From assembly GCA_963920635.1 (NCBI GenBank), contig OY987304.1, positions 37,076,365-37,140,364 of the forward strand: a DNA stretch of 64,000 nt, read 5' to 3'. The DNA comes from Pseudeuparius sepicola (Eukaryota; Arthropoda; Insecta; Coleoptera; Anthribidae). The notes beneath the pieces are model-generated. The model did no database searches. It was not told where the DNA came from and saw nothing but the letters and a program-made list of their open reading frames with translations. Position 1 is the first letter of the stretch, and each line of letters starts with the position of its first letter. Below, in pieces: positions 23,321-35,900 of the stretch. Made by a program: the position numbers and the translations under genes.

Positions 23321-25755
23321 TTATAGTCGGGTGAACCATACTGATGAGGGATTACCGTCCCGAAACAGTACTATATATGGTCGACTATCTCTCTGTTTGT
23401 TATAGATAAAAAGCAGGTCTATCCAAATATCAAATAAAAAATGAACGTTCGTTACAAAAAAAATTCGAAGGGCGCCGCAACGCAGAGCGTCGTTTGTCAA
23501 ATATTCTCAATTTTATATTAATTTATCTTAGTTTGGCCCCATTTAAGACCCCGGAAGCAAATATATTTTTTCTCTTTTCGTTTGCCCACATATACGTATT
23601 TGACCTGTCATAATTAATTTAATAGTGAACGCGATTAGTCGACCACCACGCCAATAATGTTACGTAGATGGAAATAACTCTGGTGCAATGGTGTTATATT
23701 TTGCTAGATATCGGCCTCCCGAGCAACTTTTTCTAATAACTTTTAGGTCAGTCGAAGTTTTTTTGGAAATGCTGTCTCTTTTTCATCTGCATCAAATTAA
23801 TATTTTTCTAAGTCATGTCTTGGAATTTTTTTTGTCGGATTCTGTTCGAACGAAAGGCATTTCCTAGGTTACCTCGACCTCCCGAGCCACTTCTTCTAAT
23901 AACTATTTGGTCTGTTCTCGTTTTTAATATTCTGTCTACTTTTAACTTGCGTCAAACATTCGTCCAACTACCATCCCGTCTTCGATTTTTTTTTGTCGCA
24001 TTCTGTTCGAACGAAAGGCGTTTTCTAGGTTACCTCGGGCTCCCGACCAAAATTTTCGAATATATATTTTTTTGATCAGTTGCCGTTTTTCTAAAATTCT
24101 GTCTACCTTTCAATTGCATCAAACATTCGTCTTGGATTTTTTGTTTGTCAGATTCTGTTCAAACGAAAGGCATTTCCTAGGTTACCTCGGCCTCCTGAGC
24201 CACTTTTTCTAATAACTATTTGGTCGGTTCTCGTTTTTTAATATTCTGTCTACGTTTAACTTGCGTCAAACATTCGTCCCACTACCATCCCGTCTTGGAA
24301 TTTTTTTTGTCGGATTCTGTTCGAACGAAAGGCGTTTTCTAGGTTACCTCGGGCTCCCGACCAAAATTTTCGAATATATATTTTTTTGATCAGTTGCCGT
24401 TTTTCTAAAATTCTGTCTACCTTTCAATTGCAACAAACATTCGTCTTGGATTTTTTTTGTCAGATTCTGTTCGAATAAAAGGCGTTTTTCCTAGGTTACC
24501 TCGACCTCCCGTATATTCGAACGAAAGGCGTTTTCCGGGAATTCGGTCTACTTTCCACTTGCATCAAACATTCGTCTAAGTCCCATCTCGTAATTTATTT
24601 CAGATTATATTCGGATGAAAGGCGTTTTCTATGTTACCTCGATCTCCCGAGCAAAATTTTCTAATATCTATTTTTTTTGGTCAGTCGCAGTTTTTTCGAA
24701 AAAATTCTGTATACTTTTCACTTGCAAACAGTCGTCTAAAATTTTCTTGGCATTTTTTGTCAGATTCTCTTGGAATCAAAGGCGTTTCATAGGTTACCTT
24801 AACCTCCCGATCAACTTAATAATTTTTTATCCGTCCCCGATTTTCGAAAATTCTGCCTACTTTCCACTTGCATCAAATATTCGTCTAAGTCCCATTTTGC
24901 AACTTTTTTTACTTTCTATTCGAAGGAAAGGCGTTTTCTAGGTTACATCGGTCTCCCGAGCAACTTTTTATAATAACTTGTTTGGTCAGTCACCGTTTTT
25001 TTTTTTGGAAATTCTGTCTACTTTCTACTTGCATTCTTATTCATCAACGCGTTAACGAAATGTTAACCAAAACCTAGGTACTACTTTCAATTTCATTAGA
25101 CGTATTTTCTTAACAAATTTAAAAGCTAATAGGTTGTCTTTTGATCCCAAATCTATTACTACCTATAGTACCTTTCTGCCTATAGAACTAAGATAGCATT
25201 TGTTCAATTACTCGTATATCTTTCATGATGTTTCATTTATTTGACTTACGAATTAGACGAATTTTCTCATCAAAATTAAAAGCCAATAGGTAGTTTTTGA
25301 TTTACAAACTTGTAAATGAGGCCACTTTTTTCTTAACCTGAATATTTCTCTGCTTTCGATACGTATTATAGGCTTACTATTCACGTAAGTAAAGTCAACA
25401 GTGCGTTTTGTATTTTAGTTAGGTCAATGTTATTCATTTTTATCCGTGTAAAATATCAAGGAATACCCCCAAAAGCTAGCAAAATGGGCAAACAGCCGAT
25501 AAAAATTCCGTTGAATATCTTATTACTACTACCTATGGTGCCTTTTTTATTAATCAGAAGTGTATCATATGAGTGAAAATATTGTTTTGGTGAAATTTTT
25601 ATTAAATCGGTTTAAAATTAGCGATTTCTATGTTTTGAGGTTGTTACTCCTTGTAGGTAATATGCAAACATGATTCAAAAGGAAGCCAACTGACCATTAT
25701 TAAACTACAACTTTTTGTCTAAAAAAAATTTTAAAGAGTTTACGCTTGTAAGGTA

Positions 25756-26047
25756 ATAAGCTGTTACAATTAACTGTTGATAAACTAAACATATCTTAAT
25801 CGCATTTACTAAACAATTTAAGGCAATATTTTTGGATCCTCTAACTTACGACGCAATAATAAGGCTTCACATAATATCTAGAAAATTGTGAATTGCCACT
25901 CGCAATATTTTTGATTCTAGATAATCGAGAAAATTGTCATTATTAAACCTAATTATTAAATTGAGTTGAAAGTCAACGCACAAAGATTTTTGTATGATAT
26001 TTACTCTCAGGGTCGTTGTCTCAGAATTCTATAAGAGATTCTTAAGA
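25756..26047. repeat. Segment present only in the right arm
   Basis: Between CGCTTGTAAGGTA and TTTTTTTCCTATTATCC the right arm carries 292 bp with no counterpart at 20,740-20,760 in the left arm. It is AT-rich and non-coding, and shows no obvious terminal repeat. Probably an insertion after the arms formed, or a deletion opposite. Confidence 0.8.
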
Positions 26048-29000
26048 TTTTTTTCCTATTATCCCAATTAGTAACTTATTGAAACTGAATTTACACAAAA
26101 CCAATTTTCAGAGGACAAAAATCCCTTGAAAATATGATTTTTTTAATTTTATAACTTTCAGTATTTTTTATTTTGGTTATATAGTTACCACCTAGCTTGA
26201 CCCAGTGAAACTGAATTTTACACAAGAACAACTTTCAGAGGATAAAAATCCGTTGAAAATATGATTTTTTTAAATTTTATAACGTTCAGTATTTTTTATT
26301 TTGGTTATGTAGTAGCTTGACCCAGATGGAATTTTTCTTTTCATCAGATTCTGTTCTAGCGGGAAGCGTTTATGATGTCTCGGTCTATTGAACAACTATT
26401 CTAAAATAACCAAACCTGTATAAAACATAAAATGGGACAGCCACATCACTACTTTTTTTGCCTTGTATATTTCCAAACTGGCTGTTAGATGTGTTTCTCA
26501 CCTTAAAAAATTAAAGCCAATATTTTTTTGGACCCTCAAACTTGCAACACAATTAGGTTTCACATCTCTGGCATATTTCTCATTTATTTTAAATATACGT
26601 AGGTATAAGTTTCATTGTTCAATAAAACCAACTCGACACTTTTCACGTCCTATGCGTCGCACAAAGTCACTTGTTTCAGTAGATTCTCGGTCGTGGCCAC
26701 AGATAAAGACTCTATCGAGGCGTTGTAATAATATATGAAAAGTCTGAGTTTCGTGTTTGTTTTTCTTTGGAAAGATGGAAGTGTATCAGTACCTACTTCA
26801 GTATAATAGATACGCGTAGTTTAGTGAAATTTTGGATTACGGCAGTACCTATCTATGGAATTTGAACGGTTACTGGTTGTTTTTCCCGTGAAAATGACTG
26901 TGCCGTTGGAAAAATGATGTTTGGTTATATCTGACAGCTCGGGGATGTTTATTTTACTGTCTGGGGCATTAGATGTAACCTGATTTCTTTTTATACATCA
27001 TCAAGAATCTTTCGGTGAGTTGTATTTTGTTTTCTTATCTCTAGGGTATTTTTTATGTATTCGCGTCGCATTTTGAAACCTATATCGTAAAACCGGTGGT
27101 GGCACCCTGTGTTTAAAAACTATACTTCGAAAAAATATCTTGTCTGATCCAATTTTGTTATCATTTTCGTAAATGGGGTAAACAAATTAAACGTTAGCAA
27201 TTATATTTGTATCAAAAATCCTTACAAAACTGACAACGGGTTCTGCAACCAGTACCTATGATAATTGCATTACTTTTTCCTAGCTAAAAATATTTCCTTG
27301 CATCTTCACCCAATAAATTCAGTTTCGGCCATAATTTATATCAAAATAATATATTTATATGTAATTTTTACTCATTTCCGACTCGCTATTTAGTGGTGGT
27401 TTATAAGGTTCAAAGTTTTTAATTATTATTTTCACTGAATATTGGGACCAGGTTTTGTTTTTAAATGATAACTGGTAAACTAAATCGCCAGAAATGAATA
27501 TATTTTTTTGATCAACATGTTTGAGCTCATATATCTATTCTTTATTAAATATTTTGCGTGCCGCATGTATGTATGACATTATGTTAACGTTTAGCCATGA
27601 ATTTTAAGCAAGTCTGTTGCTTTTATTAAAACGGCTTACAACCCTCTAAGTAGTACGTGCAGTTTAGTGAAAGTTAGATTAATGTCTCTAATATCGAGTC
27701 CAGTCCAATTTTCTTGCTATACCTATCATCAATGAAAACGTATAATTCAAAATGAAAATGTTTGGAGATTGAGCCGATATGATATTTTCTAGTCCAGAGG
27801 ATACCGCCACCTCGAGCGATCACGCGGGCTATACGAAAATTTAGTCTATACTTTTTGAATTTGGCAAAAAAAAAAATTGGCAAAAAAAATTCGACAAAAA
27901 AAAATGTGAAAAAAAATTTTACAAAAAAAATTTTGACAAAAAAAATTTGGCAAAGAAAATTTGGCAAAAAAAATTTGGCAAAAAAAATTGTAAAAAAAAA
28001 AAATTTGACAAAAAAAAATTTTGACGAAAAAAAAATTGGGGAAAAAAAATTTTGACGAAAAAAAAAATTGGGGAAAAAAAATTTTGACGAAAAAAAAATT
28101 TGGGGAAAAAAAATTTTGCAAAAAAAAATTTGGCAAAAAAAAATTTTTCAAAAAAAAATTTTGGTAAAAAAAAATTTTGGTAAAAAAAAATTTTGGCAAA
28201 AAAAAATTTTGGCAAAAAAAAATTCTGCCAAAAAAAAATTTTGGCAAAAAAAAATTGACAAAAAAAAATGTTGGCAAAAAAACTTCTACAAAAAATCACA
28301 AAAATTTTTCACCTGTCTGAATGACAGTCGGTCCTCCGCCTATTAAGATATGGCTTTTACTTCCTTTATATAAGTTTTCGTTTCCAAGATATCAAGCGGT
28401 TTATAAATGGGACAGCTGGTATATTTACATTTTTTTCTTTCTTTTGCTCATGTTGGGAATTTTTTTACGAAAGGTTTCCATATATCTAGCTGTTTAAAAA
28501 TGGGACAGCTGGTATATACTTACTTGCATCTTGGAGCACTCGAACTGATACGTGGAATCACGCACCCTTCTTATAGGCCATTATTTGTCGACTAAGGTTT
28601 TTTTTTTTGTCTGGTCAGCAGAGCCGCGTTTGCCTACCAAGGTTTTTTCCTAACCTTATATATTTTTTGAATCCACCGGTATAAAATATCGTCATTATTT
28701 CCTTCTGTGGGGAACTAAAAAATATTTACTTTCAAATAAGGTTGAGGAAACCGGTATTTAAAAAAGTAATAACCCCTAACATTTTTCCAAACGAGATGAA
28801 CTGAAACAGCTAGGGTGTATAAAATGGGACAGCCGCGCAATTACCTTTTTCGGTCTTGTGTATATTTTACTGGAATAAATAATTATTTCCAATTTTTTTT
28901 GGTACAACCTCTACATCGTATTTTTTTTACTGAAATTTTTTCATCATTTTTTTCCAAGTGAAACTGACGTTATTTTTACCTTTACATATATTTTTACCGG

Positions 29001-29240
29001 TATACAAAACTTATTCGAAAATTCTACCTACATTTTCACGTCTTGGATTTTTTTACAGATTTTGTTCAAACAAAATTTCCTATGTTATCTGGGGCCTTCC
29101 GATTAACTATTATAATAACTGTTTTTATCAGTCACTCGAAAAAATTCTATCTGCACTTGTATATAAAACATTCGTCTGAGTCTTGTCTTGTACATTTCAC
29201 CGTCAAAAAATGAAAATTTCCCAAAATGTTATCGGGATTA

Positions 29241-29528
29241 TAGGATCAGGACCTTTTTAAAATTACATTTTTTGAATAAAAAATTTTCAAAATTTTTCGA
29301 ATTTTCATAGGTATCAAAAGTGCGGAACTGCGCATGCGCGAAACGCGTGCAAGGGGGAAGGGTGGATTTTGTTCGGGCAACTACATGCCAGTCGGACGGA
29401 GGCCTTCGGCCTCCGTTCCTCCTGGCACGTAGTTGTAGTTTAATTTCATATAACATAAGTTCATATTTCAATGCTTCTAAATTCTTCAAATATTGTTGCA
29501 GTTTTCTTCTGTACTCCAGCTTCGTCAT
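29241..29528 (-). CDS. ORF2 variant, right arm (96 codons, chimeric end)
   Basis: The first 31 codons equal ORF2 of the left arm and start in the same ATGA overlap with ORF1. After the point where the left-only segment is missing, the frame reads on through GC-rich and then AT-rich non-coding sequence to a late stop. The extension is therefore probably not a real protein part. This copy also lacks the AATAAA found after left ORF2. Confidence 0.35.
29378..29435. repeat. 58-bp hairpin in right arm
   Basis: CAACTACATGCCAG (29,378-29,391) pairs with CTGGCACGTAGTTG (29,422-29,435), enclosing the perfect palindrome CGGAGGCCTTCGGCCTCCG (29,397-29,415). In the left arm only the inner palindrome (17,403-17,421) and one outer half (17,427-17,440) remain; the 669-bp segment begins where the other half should be. 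Confidence 0.85.
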
Positions 29529-29833
29529 GGTTCTACAATAAATTCCATATTTGTAGATCGGCCGACGGGCCCAAGACTCTTCATGTAATACCTCCTTCCG
29601 TTACCGATATCCCTGTTAATTTCTTCGATCCGTTGGGGCGTAAACTCGGCCGTGTATCGTTGCGGCAGCACCGTGTTAAATTCTTCGAACTCGACGTAGA
29701 CCTTCTCTCCGTATTGCGTGTTCACTTTGTCCACGCTCGTGATTTGAAAATTTTCATCCACCTCCATATTTTGAACGCTTTCGAATTTCTTGACGATCAA
29801 ATTCTTGTTCAGGTGATTCAGGAACGACTGCAT
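29525..29833 (-). CDS. ORF1 of palindromic element, right arm (102 aa)
   Basis: Mirror copy of 16,339-16,647, same length and start, with one visible amino-acid difference (FEEFN for FEEFK). Intact frames in both arms, with so little change, fit either selection or recent arm homogenisation. Family unknown. Confidence 0.68.
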   Translation of the reverse strand: MQSFLNHLNKNLIVKKFESVQNMEVDENFQITSVDKVNTQYGEKVYVEFEEFNTVLPQRYTAEFTPQRIEEINRDIGNGRRYYMKSLGPVGRSTNMEFIVEP

Positions 29834-30173
29834 TTTGAACTCGGCAAATCAGACTGTATGAAATTGTAAGTGTATATAACGGGAAAACTGCTCTTGCGCA
29901 CGAATATATAAACCTCACCCCACCAAGCCGTTGGAGTGGGGGTTGCCCCGTCGTTGGAGTGGGGGGGGGGGGTCAACTGGGGGTCACACGTGGCCCAAAG
30001 GTCAAAGGTTAACCTATCAGAATCTAGGGGTCAACTGGGGTCATCCGGTGACGTCACGTGACCTCGGGCATGACGTAGCCACTTTGCTCCCGTGACCTCG
30101 GGCCGTAGGGGACTCTCAGGATCAAGGGGTCAACTGAGGTCAAAGTGGTCCCGTACTCTCTTTGTATTACTAC

Positions 30174-30233
30174 TACGTTTCTATACTGAAATCAGATAGT
30201 ATAGAAACTAGTGTCCATAGAAAACCAACACAT
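30174..30233 (+). pseudogene. PLE linker fragment
   Basis: About 20 codons continue the PLE RT frame after the palindrome and end with the PLE-typical HRKPTH motif. The next base begins unrelated LINE sequence. It connects the RT at 15,997 with the segment resuming at 36,671. Confidence 0.85.
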
Positions 30234-32350
30234 GATTCGTATTATCGATTTAGGAGCAGTGAAAATCCGGCACATTGGGAATACTATAAGCAAATCAAAA
30301 ACGTCACTACGAATGCCATAAAACGCGAAAAAGCTGAGTTTCTCAATGATTGTGTCAGGAGACATGGCACTAATAGCAGAATTCTGTGGTTTAAGCTGAA
30401 TCAACTTGATATTACGAAACAGCGAAAATATATTTCGCTACCTGAAAACCTTAAGGATCCCATAGCTATTAATCGTGAGTTTATGCAAGTTTTTACTTGA
30501 CCTTCCTCCGGATAATGATTTGGTAAACTTCTATAACAATAACCGTAAAGTTCCAGAGTCGACTTCATTTATGTTCCATCTTGTTGATACAGGTAGGAAC
30601 TGTTTTGGGATATTTATCTGAGATCAGGTCGAATTCTTATGGCCCAGATAACATTAACTCTGGTATGCTGCTTATGTGCTGTCCATACATTCTTCCTTTT
30701 CTGACTCATTTGATCAATTCTTGTCTCCTGGAAAGTAAATTTCCAGAATCATGGAAAGTCTCTAATATCGTTCCCCTTCCTAAGAAGTCTACAGTGACAT
30801 CTTACGCTCAGTTACGCCCCATTTCCTTACTTTCGCCGCTATCGAAGATCTTGGAGAAAGTAATGGCATCTCAAATTCGGGAACATTTAAATAAATTTAA
30901 TATTCTACCCTCCAAGCAATCCGGATTTAGAAAGGGATATAGCTGCGTATCTGCCTTGATGGATCTAGTCGATGATATATTACGCCACACTGATAACGGT
31001 AAATCGTCTGCTCTAGTCTTGCTTGACTATTCCAAGGCGTTCGATAGGATAAACCATCAGCTAATGATCTCTGTATTGCGCTACATAGGTTTTTCGGAAT
31101 CAGCTCTGTCACTAATAGAAAGCTATCTATCGAACAGAATGCAATATGTTACAACTGACAAAGGTCAGTCACCTATGGGGATCGTTGGATCTGGGGTGCC
31201 TCAGGGATCGGTTCTGGGGCCCATCTTGTTTTGTATATATACCTGTAGCATTGCCTCTTGTCTGCAGAACTGTACTCCATACATGTATGCGGATGATACG
31301 CAGTTGTGCTATACTTTTTTCCTGCCGATGGGGAAGATGCCAACATTAAAATAAATGAAGATCTAGAGCGGATTTTGAGTGCCTCTGTTAAGCACCAACT
31401 CGACATTAACCATGCCAAAAGCTCCCTAGTCATTTTTGGTAAAAATAGGAGTGAGATGCGTCAAAGCATCAAGGCTGAAATTGGCGGAAATAGCATTGAA
31501 TGTGTCGATGTTGTCAGAAACTTGGGTGTGACAGTAGACTCAGATTTGAGGTTCACTAAACATGTACAGCGTATGTTAATTTGAAGAAACATAGGCATAT
31601 ATTTTCTGTAAGATTAAAATTAAAGCTACCTGAGTGTTTGGTTTTGTCTCACCTTAACTACGGGGATACCCTATATAATCAATGCTTATGTCAGTCTGAC
31701 AGGATTCGCATTGAGAGGCTCCAGAAGTCGTGCCTAAGATTTGTTTATGGCATTAGGAGATTTGATCCTATCTCCTACAAACTTAGGGCTGCACTTTATT
31801 CTTTCTCTGAAAACACCACCATATTTATATAATAAGATCACATACCGCTCCGATGTTCATAACTTAAATACCAGATTTCGGGGTTTGCTCTCACCGCCGC
31901 GCTTCCGTACTGTCACTTTCATGAGGTCCTTTTCATATGACGTCTGCAAAACGTATAATCAAGTTCCTTTTGAATTTAAGCACCTTAGTGTTAGTGGTTT
32001 CAGAACGGCATACCGGAGATTTCTTCTTAGTCGTGCTTCTTCTTTTGTATAGAGCTTTGTAAAATACTTTATTTAATTTGCTTGGCACAGATACTTATAT
32101 CCCATGTCTGGATACTTCTATTATTTTTTTATTACTTCTTTTTTTTGTAGCAATATAGGCAACACTCCTACTCAAAATTTTTCTTTTTTTAGTAAAATAT
32201 TATATAGATATATTAGTATTAGTTCAGGCCCAAAATTTAATATCAGTTCCTACTGCCTTTTTGGGTCCTTTTGTAGTGCTTAGGTGTATATCTCTGTGTT
32301 TGTTGTTTAGTAATGGTACGTTGTATGTTGCCTGGTACTTCAATAAATGT
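30234..32350 (+). mobile_element. 5'-truncated LINE (APE class), broken RT ORF
   Basis: A non-LTR retrotransposon inserted in the PLE linker. The 5' part encodes the region between endonuclease and RT (AHWEYYKQIKN...LWFKLNQL). RT motifs follow: YGPDNINSGML (30,640), LRPISLLSPLSKILEK (30,810), QSGFRKGYS (30,920), LDYSKAFDRINH (31,020), GVPQGSVLGPILF (31,195) and YADDTQ (31,285). A C-terminal domain runs to 32,052. At least four frameshifts split it. The 3' UTR ends AATAAATGTTATTATT, a TTA-repeat tail. RT style fits the CR1/I/Jockey assemblage; I cannot place it more exactly. The endonuclease is absent through 5' truncation. Confidence 0.85.
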
Positions 32351-32367
32351 TATTATTATTATTATTA

Positions 32368-32966
32368 TATCGACTTAGCCAAAAGGCATTCGCACTCCCT
32401 CTACGGGGAACATTCACTCAGATCCCGGGCATCCCGGATACCAAAAGGATCTGGCTCGGACGAGACCCTTGCCATGTTATCGGGCCCTAGGTGACATTGA
32501 TGTTCTTGGACGATCCTGCATTCCCCATGAATTTCCTGACGGTTCGGGCTGTCGCAAGTAGTACCGCTTTCTGCATGGACCTGTAAAGACTATCAGTTAG
32601 ATTCAGCTCCTTGATGTTTCTCAGCAAACTTTTTGGTATAACACCAGTTGTTGACATGATGATTGGAATCGTCTGGACGTTCTCCATTTCCCATTGCCTT
32701 CTAATTCGTTCTTCTAAGTCTCTGTACTTCGCGATCTTCTCGACTTGCTTCACACGCAGGTTGTTGTTGTTCGGGATGGCCACATCAATCAGAGTTGTCT
32801 TCCTAGAAATTTTATCAACTATTATAAGGTCCGGTCTGTTATGGGCAACTCGTTGATCAGTCAGAACTGTACGATCCCAGTACATCTTGTAGTTGCTGTT
32901 CTCAAGAACAGGCTCAGGTGTGTAGTTGTAATATGGGACCCTTTCTGTCTGCACAAGCAGCAGCAG
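32368..32966 (-). mobile_element. R4/Dong LINE, 5'-truncated copy
   Basis: Nearly identical to 32,988-33,590: the 3' end of an R4-type element encoding the last 150 or so residues (endonuclease region) and the 3' UTR. Both sides are TTA repeats, with a GCAGCAGCAGCAGC stretch at the 5' truncation point. It sits in the TTA tail of the preceding LINE, immediately next to the full-length copy. Confidence 0.9.
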
Positions 32967-32987
32967 CAGCATTATTATTATTATTAT

Positions 32988-35900
32988 ATCGACTTAGCCA
33001 AAAGGCATTCGCACTCCCTCTACGGGGAACATTCACTCAGATCCCGGGCATCCCGGATACCAAAAGGATCTGGCTCGGACGAGACCCTTGCCATGTTATC
33101 GGGCCCTAGGTGACATTGATGTTCTTGGACGATCCTGCATTCCCCATGAATTTCCTGACGGTTCGGGCTGTCGCAAGTAGTACCGCTTTCTGCATGGACC
33201 TGTAAAGACTATCAGTTAGATTCAGCTCCTTGATGTTTCTCAGCAAACTTTTTGGTATAACACCAGTTGTTGACATGATGATTGGAATCGTCTGGACGTT
33301 CTCAATTTCCCATTGCCTTCTAATTCGTTCTTCTAAGTCTCTGTACTTCGCGATCTTCTCGACTTGCTTCACACGCAGGTTGTTGTTGTTCGGGATGGCC
33401 ACATCAATCAGAGTTGTCTTCCTAGAAATTTTATCAACTATTATAAGGTCCGGTCTGTTATGGGCAACTCGTTGATCAGTCAGAACTGTACGATCCCAGT
33501 ACATCTTGTAGTTGCTGTTCTCAAGAACAGGCTCAGGTGTGTAGTTGTAATATGGGACCCTTTCTGTCTGCACAAGCAGCAGCTTTTCCGCCAGTTCCCG
33601 GTGCAAGATCTTGGCAACCGAATCGTGTCGTTCCTTATATTCCGTTGATGCGAACATCTGACATCCTCCTGTTATGTGCTGGATTGTTTCTGAAGTTGGG
33701 CACCCGTATCTGCATCTGTCATCCACTACCGATGCATCTCCTACAATGAATTTTAGGTAGTTGCGAGTTGGTATAACCTGATCTTGTATGGCCAGTAGGA
33801 AGCCTTCCGTCTCGGGGAACATTCGTCCCGAGGTCAGCCAATAGTTCGACGCTAACTTGTCGACATGTTCCTGGTTAACCTCATTAGGATGTCTCCCGTG
33901 CAGCGGCTTCCCCAACCACCTCTGTAGTTTATCGTTGTCGGTTCGGTGGTGATTTTGACGCTCGTGTTCCGTCAGACGTAGCGGTGTTGAGACGTCTGCT
34001 CCGCATATAGCCCTATGTAGTGTGGAGCTGTTGGCCTGCCTGTAGAAATAATTACGCAGATTTAATATTTGTTGGTCAAATTGCTTGCTGAGATCTGCCA
34101 ATCCTCTTCCTCCTAGTTGACGTGGCAGAGTTGTTCTTTCTACGGCGCTACGGGGATGATGTTTATGAGCTTTTGTCAGTAGTGTCCTAACTTTTCGTTG
34201 CAGGTTGTTGATGTCCGTGTTGGTCCAATTCACTATTCCGAACGAATAGCTGAGTACAGAGCACGCATACGTGTTCAGGGCCTTAAACAAATTCCTGCTG
34301 TTAAGATCAGTTCGCACTACTTGTCTTACTCTCTTGATGAATTCATTCGTTAAATCAGTCTTCATTGTTCGATGGTCTATCCTTTGAGCTTGTTTCATCC
34401 CGAGATACTTGTATGTATCTCCCTTGCTCATTGCTTCGATCTCCTGGCCGTCCTGCATCTCGTGTGCGCTTTGTTCGAGCTTTCCCCGGATGATATTAAG
34501 GGTGCGGCACTTGTCCAGTCCAAACAGCATTCCGATGTCCCTGGAGAACTCCTCTACAATTTTAAGCATTTGCGTTAGTTGGTTTTTGGTTGCGGCGATC
34601 AGTTTTAAATCATCCATATATAATAGGTGATTCAACTTGATCGCTTCTGCGTTGTTGCTTTTGATAGCGAAGCCATATTTTGTAGAGTTCAACCGATGTG
34701 ATAGAGGGTTCATCGCCATGCAGAACCACAGTGGACTGAGTGAATCTCCTTGGAAAATCCCTCTTCGGATGTTGATTGTGTCGGTCTCGATGTTACTGTT
34801 TGCGGTTCTGAGTTGAATCTTAGTGCGCCAGGTTGTCATAACGTGTTCTAAAAAGGAAACTGTATGATGATATATTTTATACAGCTTTAAGATACCTGTG
34901 AGCCAGTCGTGAGGTACGGAATCAAATGCTTTTTTGTAGTCCACATAAGCCATGTGGAGGTTTCGTTGCTTGGAATGAGCCTGGTTGCAGATGACAGAGT
35001 CTATGATGAGTTGCTCTTTGCATCCCATTGCGCCCTTCGAGCAGCCCTTCTGCTGCACTGCAATGATGTTGTTCCGCTCGCAGTGAGCATATATTCGCTG
35101 CGTAAGGCAAGATGTGATTATCTTGTACAGCGTAGGCAAGCAGGTTATTGGGCGGTACTTGGCAGGGTTATCCGTATTCCGCTGGTCTTTTGGTAACAGG
35201 TAAGTTGCACCCTGTGTAAGAAACAATGGCATTTTCAGAGGATCGAGCAAGACTTCATTAATTAAGGTAGTTATTTGTTCATGCGTGCACCACAACTTCT
35301 TAATCCAATAATTTTGGAGATGATCTGGACCTGGTGCCTTCCAGTTGTGGGAATTCTTGATGACATCGGAGACCTCAGCGGTTGTGAATTGCTCGTGTTG
35401 CATCTGGCTATAGTTCCGGCCCATCTCGCGTTCTTCGCTGATCCAGCTTGCACTGACATTGTATGGGCCTGGTGTGGCAAGTTGATTTCTCCAGAAACCG
35501 TCGACCTGTTCTCTGCTAGGGTAACTCGCATTTGTGGCATCGGCGCTAGAATTAAAAGCACGGTAGAAACCCTTTTCTGATCGTTCAAAGAGTTTATTGT
35601 CTCGTTTCCTGTTGTTACTAGCCTTGTATCTCCTCAGACGCCCTGCGAAAACAGAAAGTTTTTGTTTTAATGTGTCAAGACATTGTTGAGCAGTGATGTT
35701 CGCGGGGTCATGCCGAGAATGCATTTGGGTGCGGCTCATTACTGCCTGCACCGCCCTCTGGATCCTTCTAGTTCTAACTCCTCTGATATATTCCGTCACT
35801 TGTCCTATGTCTTTACGGAGACTCTCGATCTTCCGATTTAGTCGCATTTCCCATTGAGCCATTCGTGGTTCTGGTCTTGCACGATTCAACTCTTGGGCCG

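Larger units (their letters stand above)
16000..30173. mobile_element. 14.2-kb palindromic element inserted in the PLE
   Basis: The sequence from 16,000 (GTAGTAATACAAAGAGAG) is mirrored to 30,173, with arms 16,000-23,190 and 23,321-30,173 around a 130-bp unique spacer. It is flanked by TA on both sides (15,998-15,999; 30,174-30,175), and the flanks are adjacent parts of one PLE RT frame. The arms are nearly identical but not perfectly: scattered substitutions, one codon change in ORF1, a 669-bp segment only in the left arm and a 292-bp segment only in the right. Each arm carries subterminal repeats, a promoter-like region, a pair of overlapping short ORFs, a T-rich minisatellite and degenerate tandem repeats. 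I recognise no transposase, integrase or polymerase, so it appears non-autonomous or of an unknown type. Confidence 0.9.
23321..30173 (-). repeat. Right arm of the giant palindrome
   Basis: About 6.85 kb, mirroring 16,000-23,190. It lacks the 669-bp left-only segment and has its own 292-bp segment at 25,756-26,047. Substitutions relative to the left arm are few but real. Confidence 0.95.

Noticed and set aside
21539..24941. Open frames of 62-108 codons in the inner palindrome arms
   Set aside because: They repeat one another because they cover the degenerate tandem units; identical pairs simply reflect the mirrored arms.
16000..30173. Palindrome as a sequencing artefact (missed adapter, chimeric read)
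   Set aside because: The two outer flanks are different, adjacent parts of one PLE, TA is duplicated, and the arms differ by two large indels and scattered substitutions. Long-read confirmation would still be wise.
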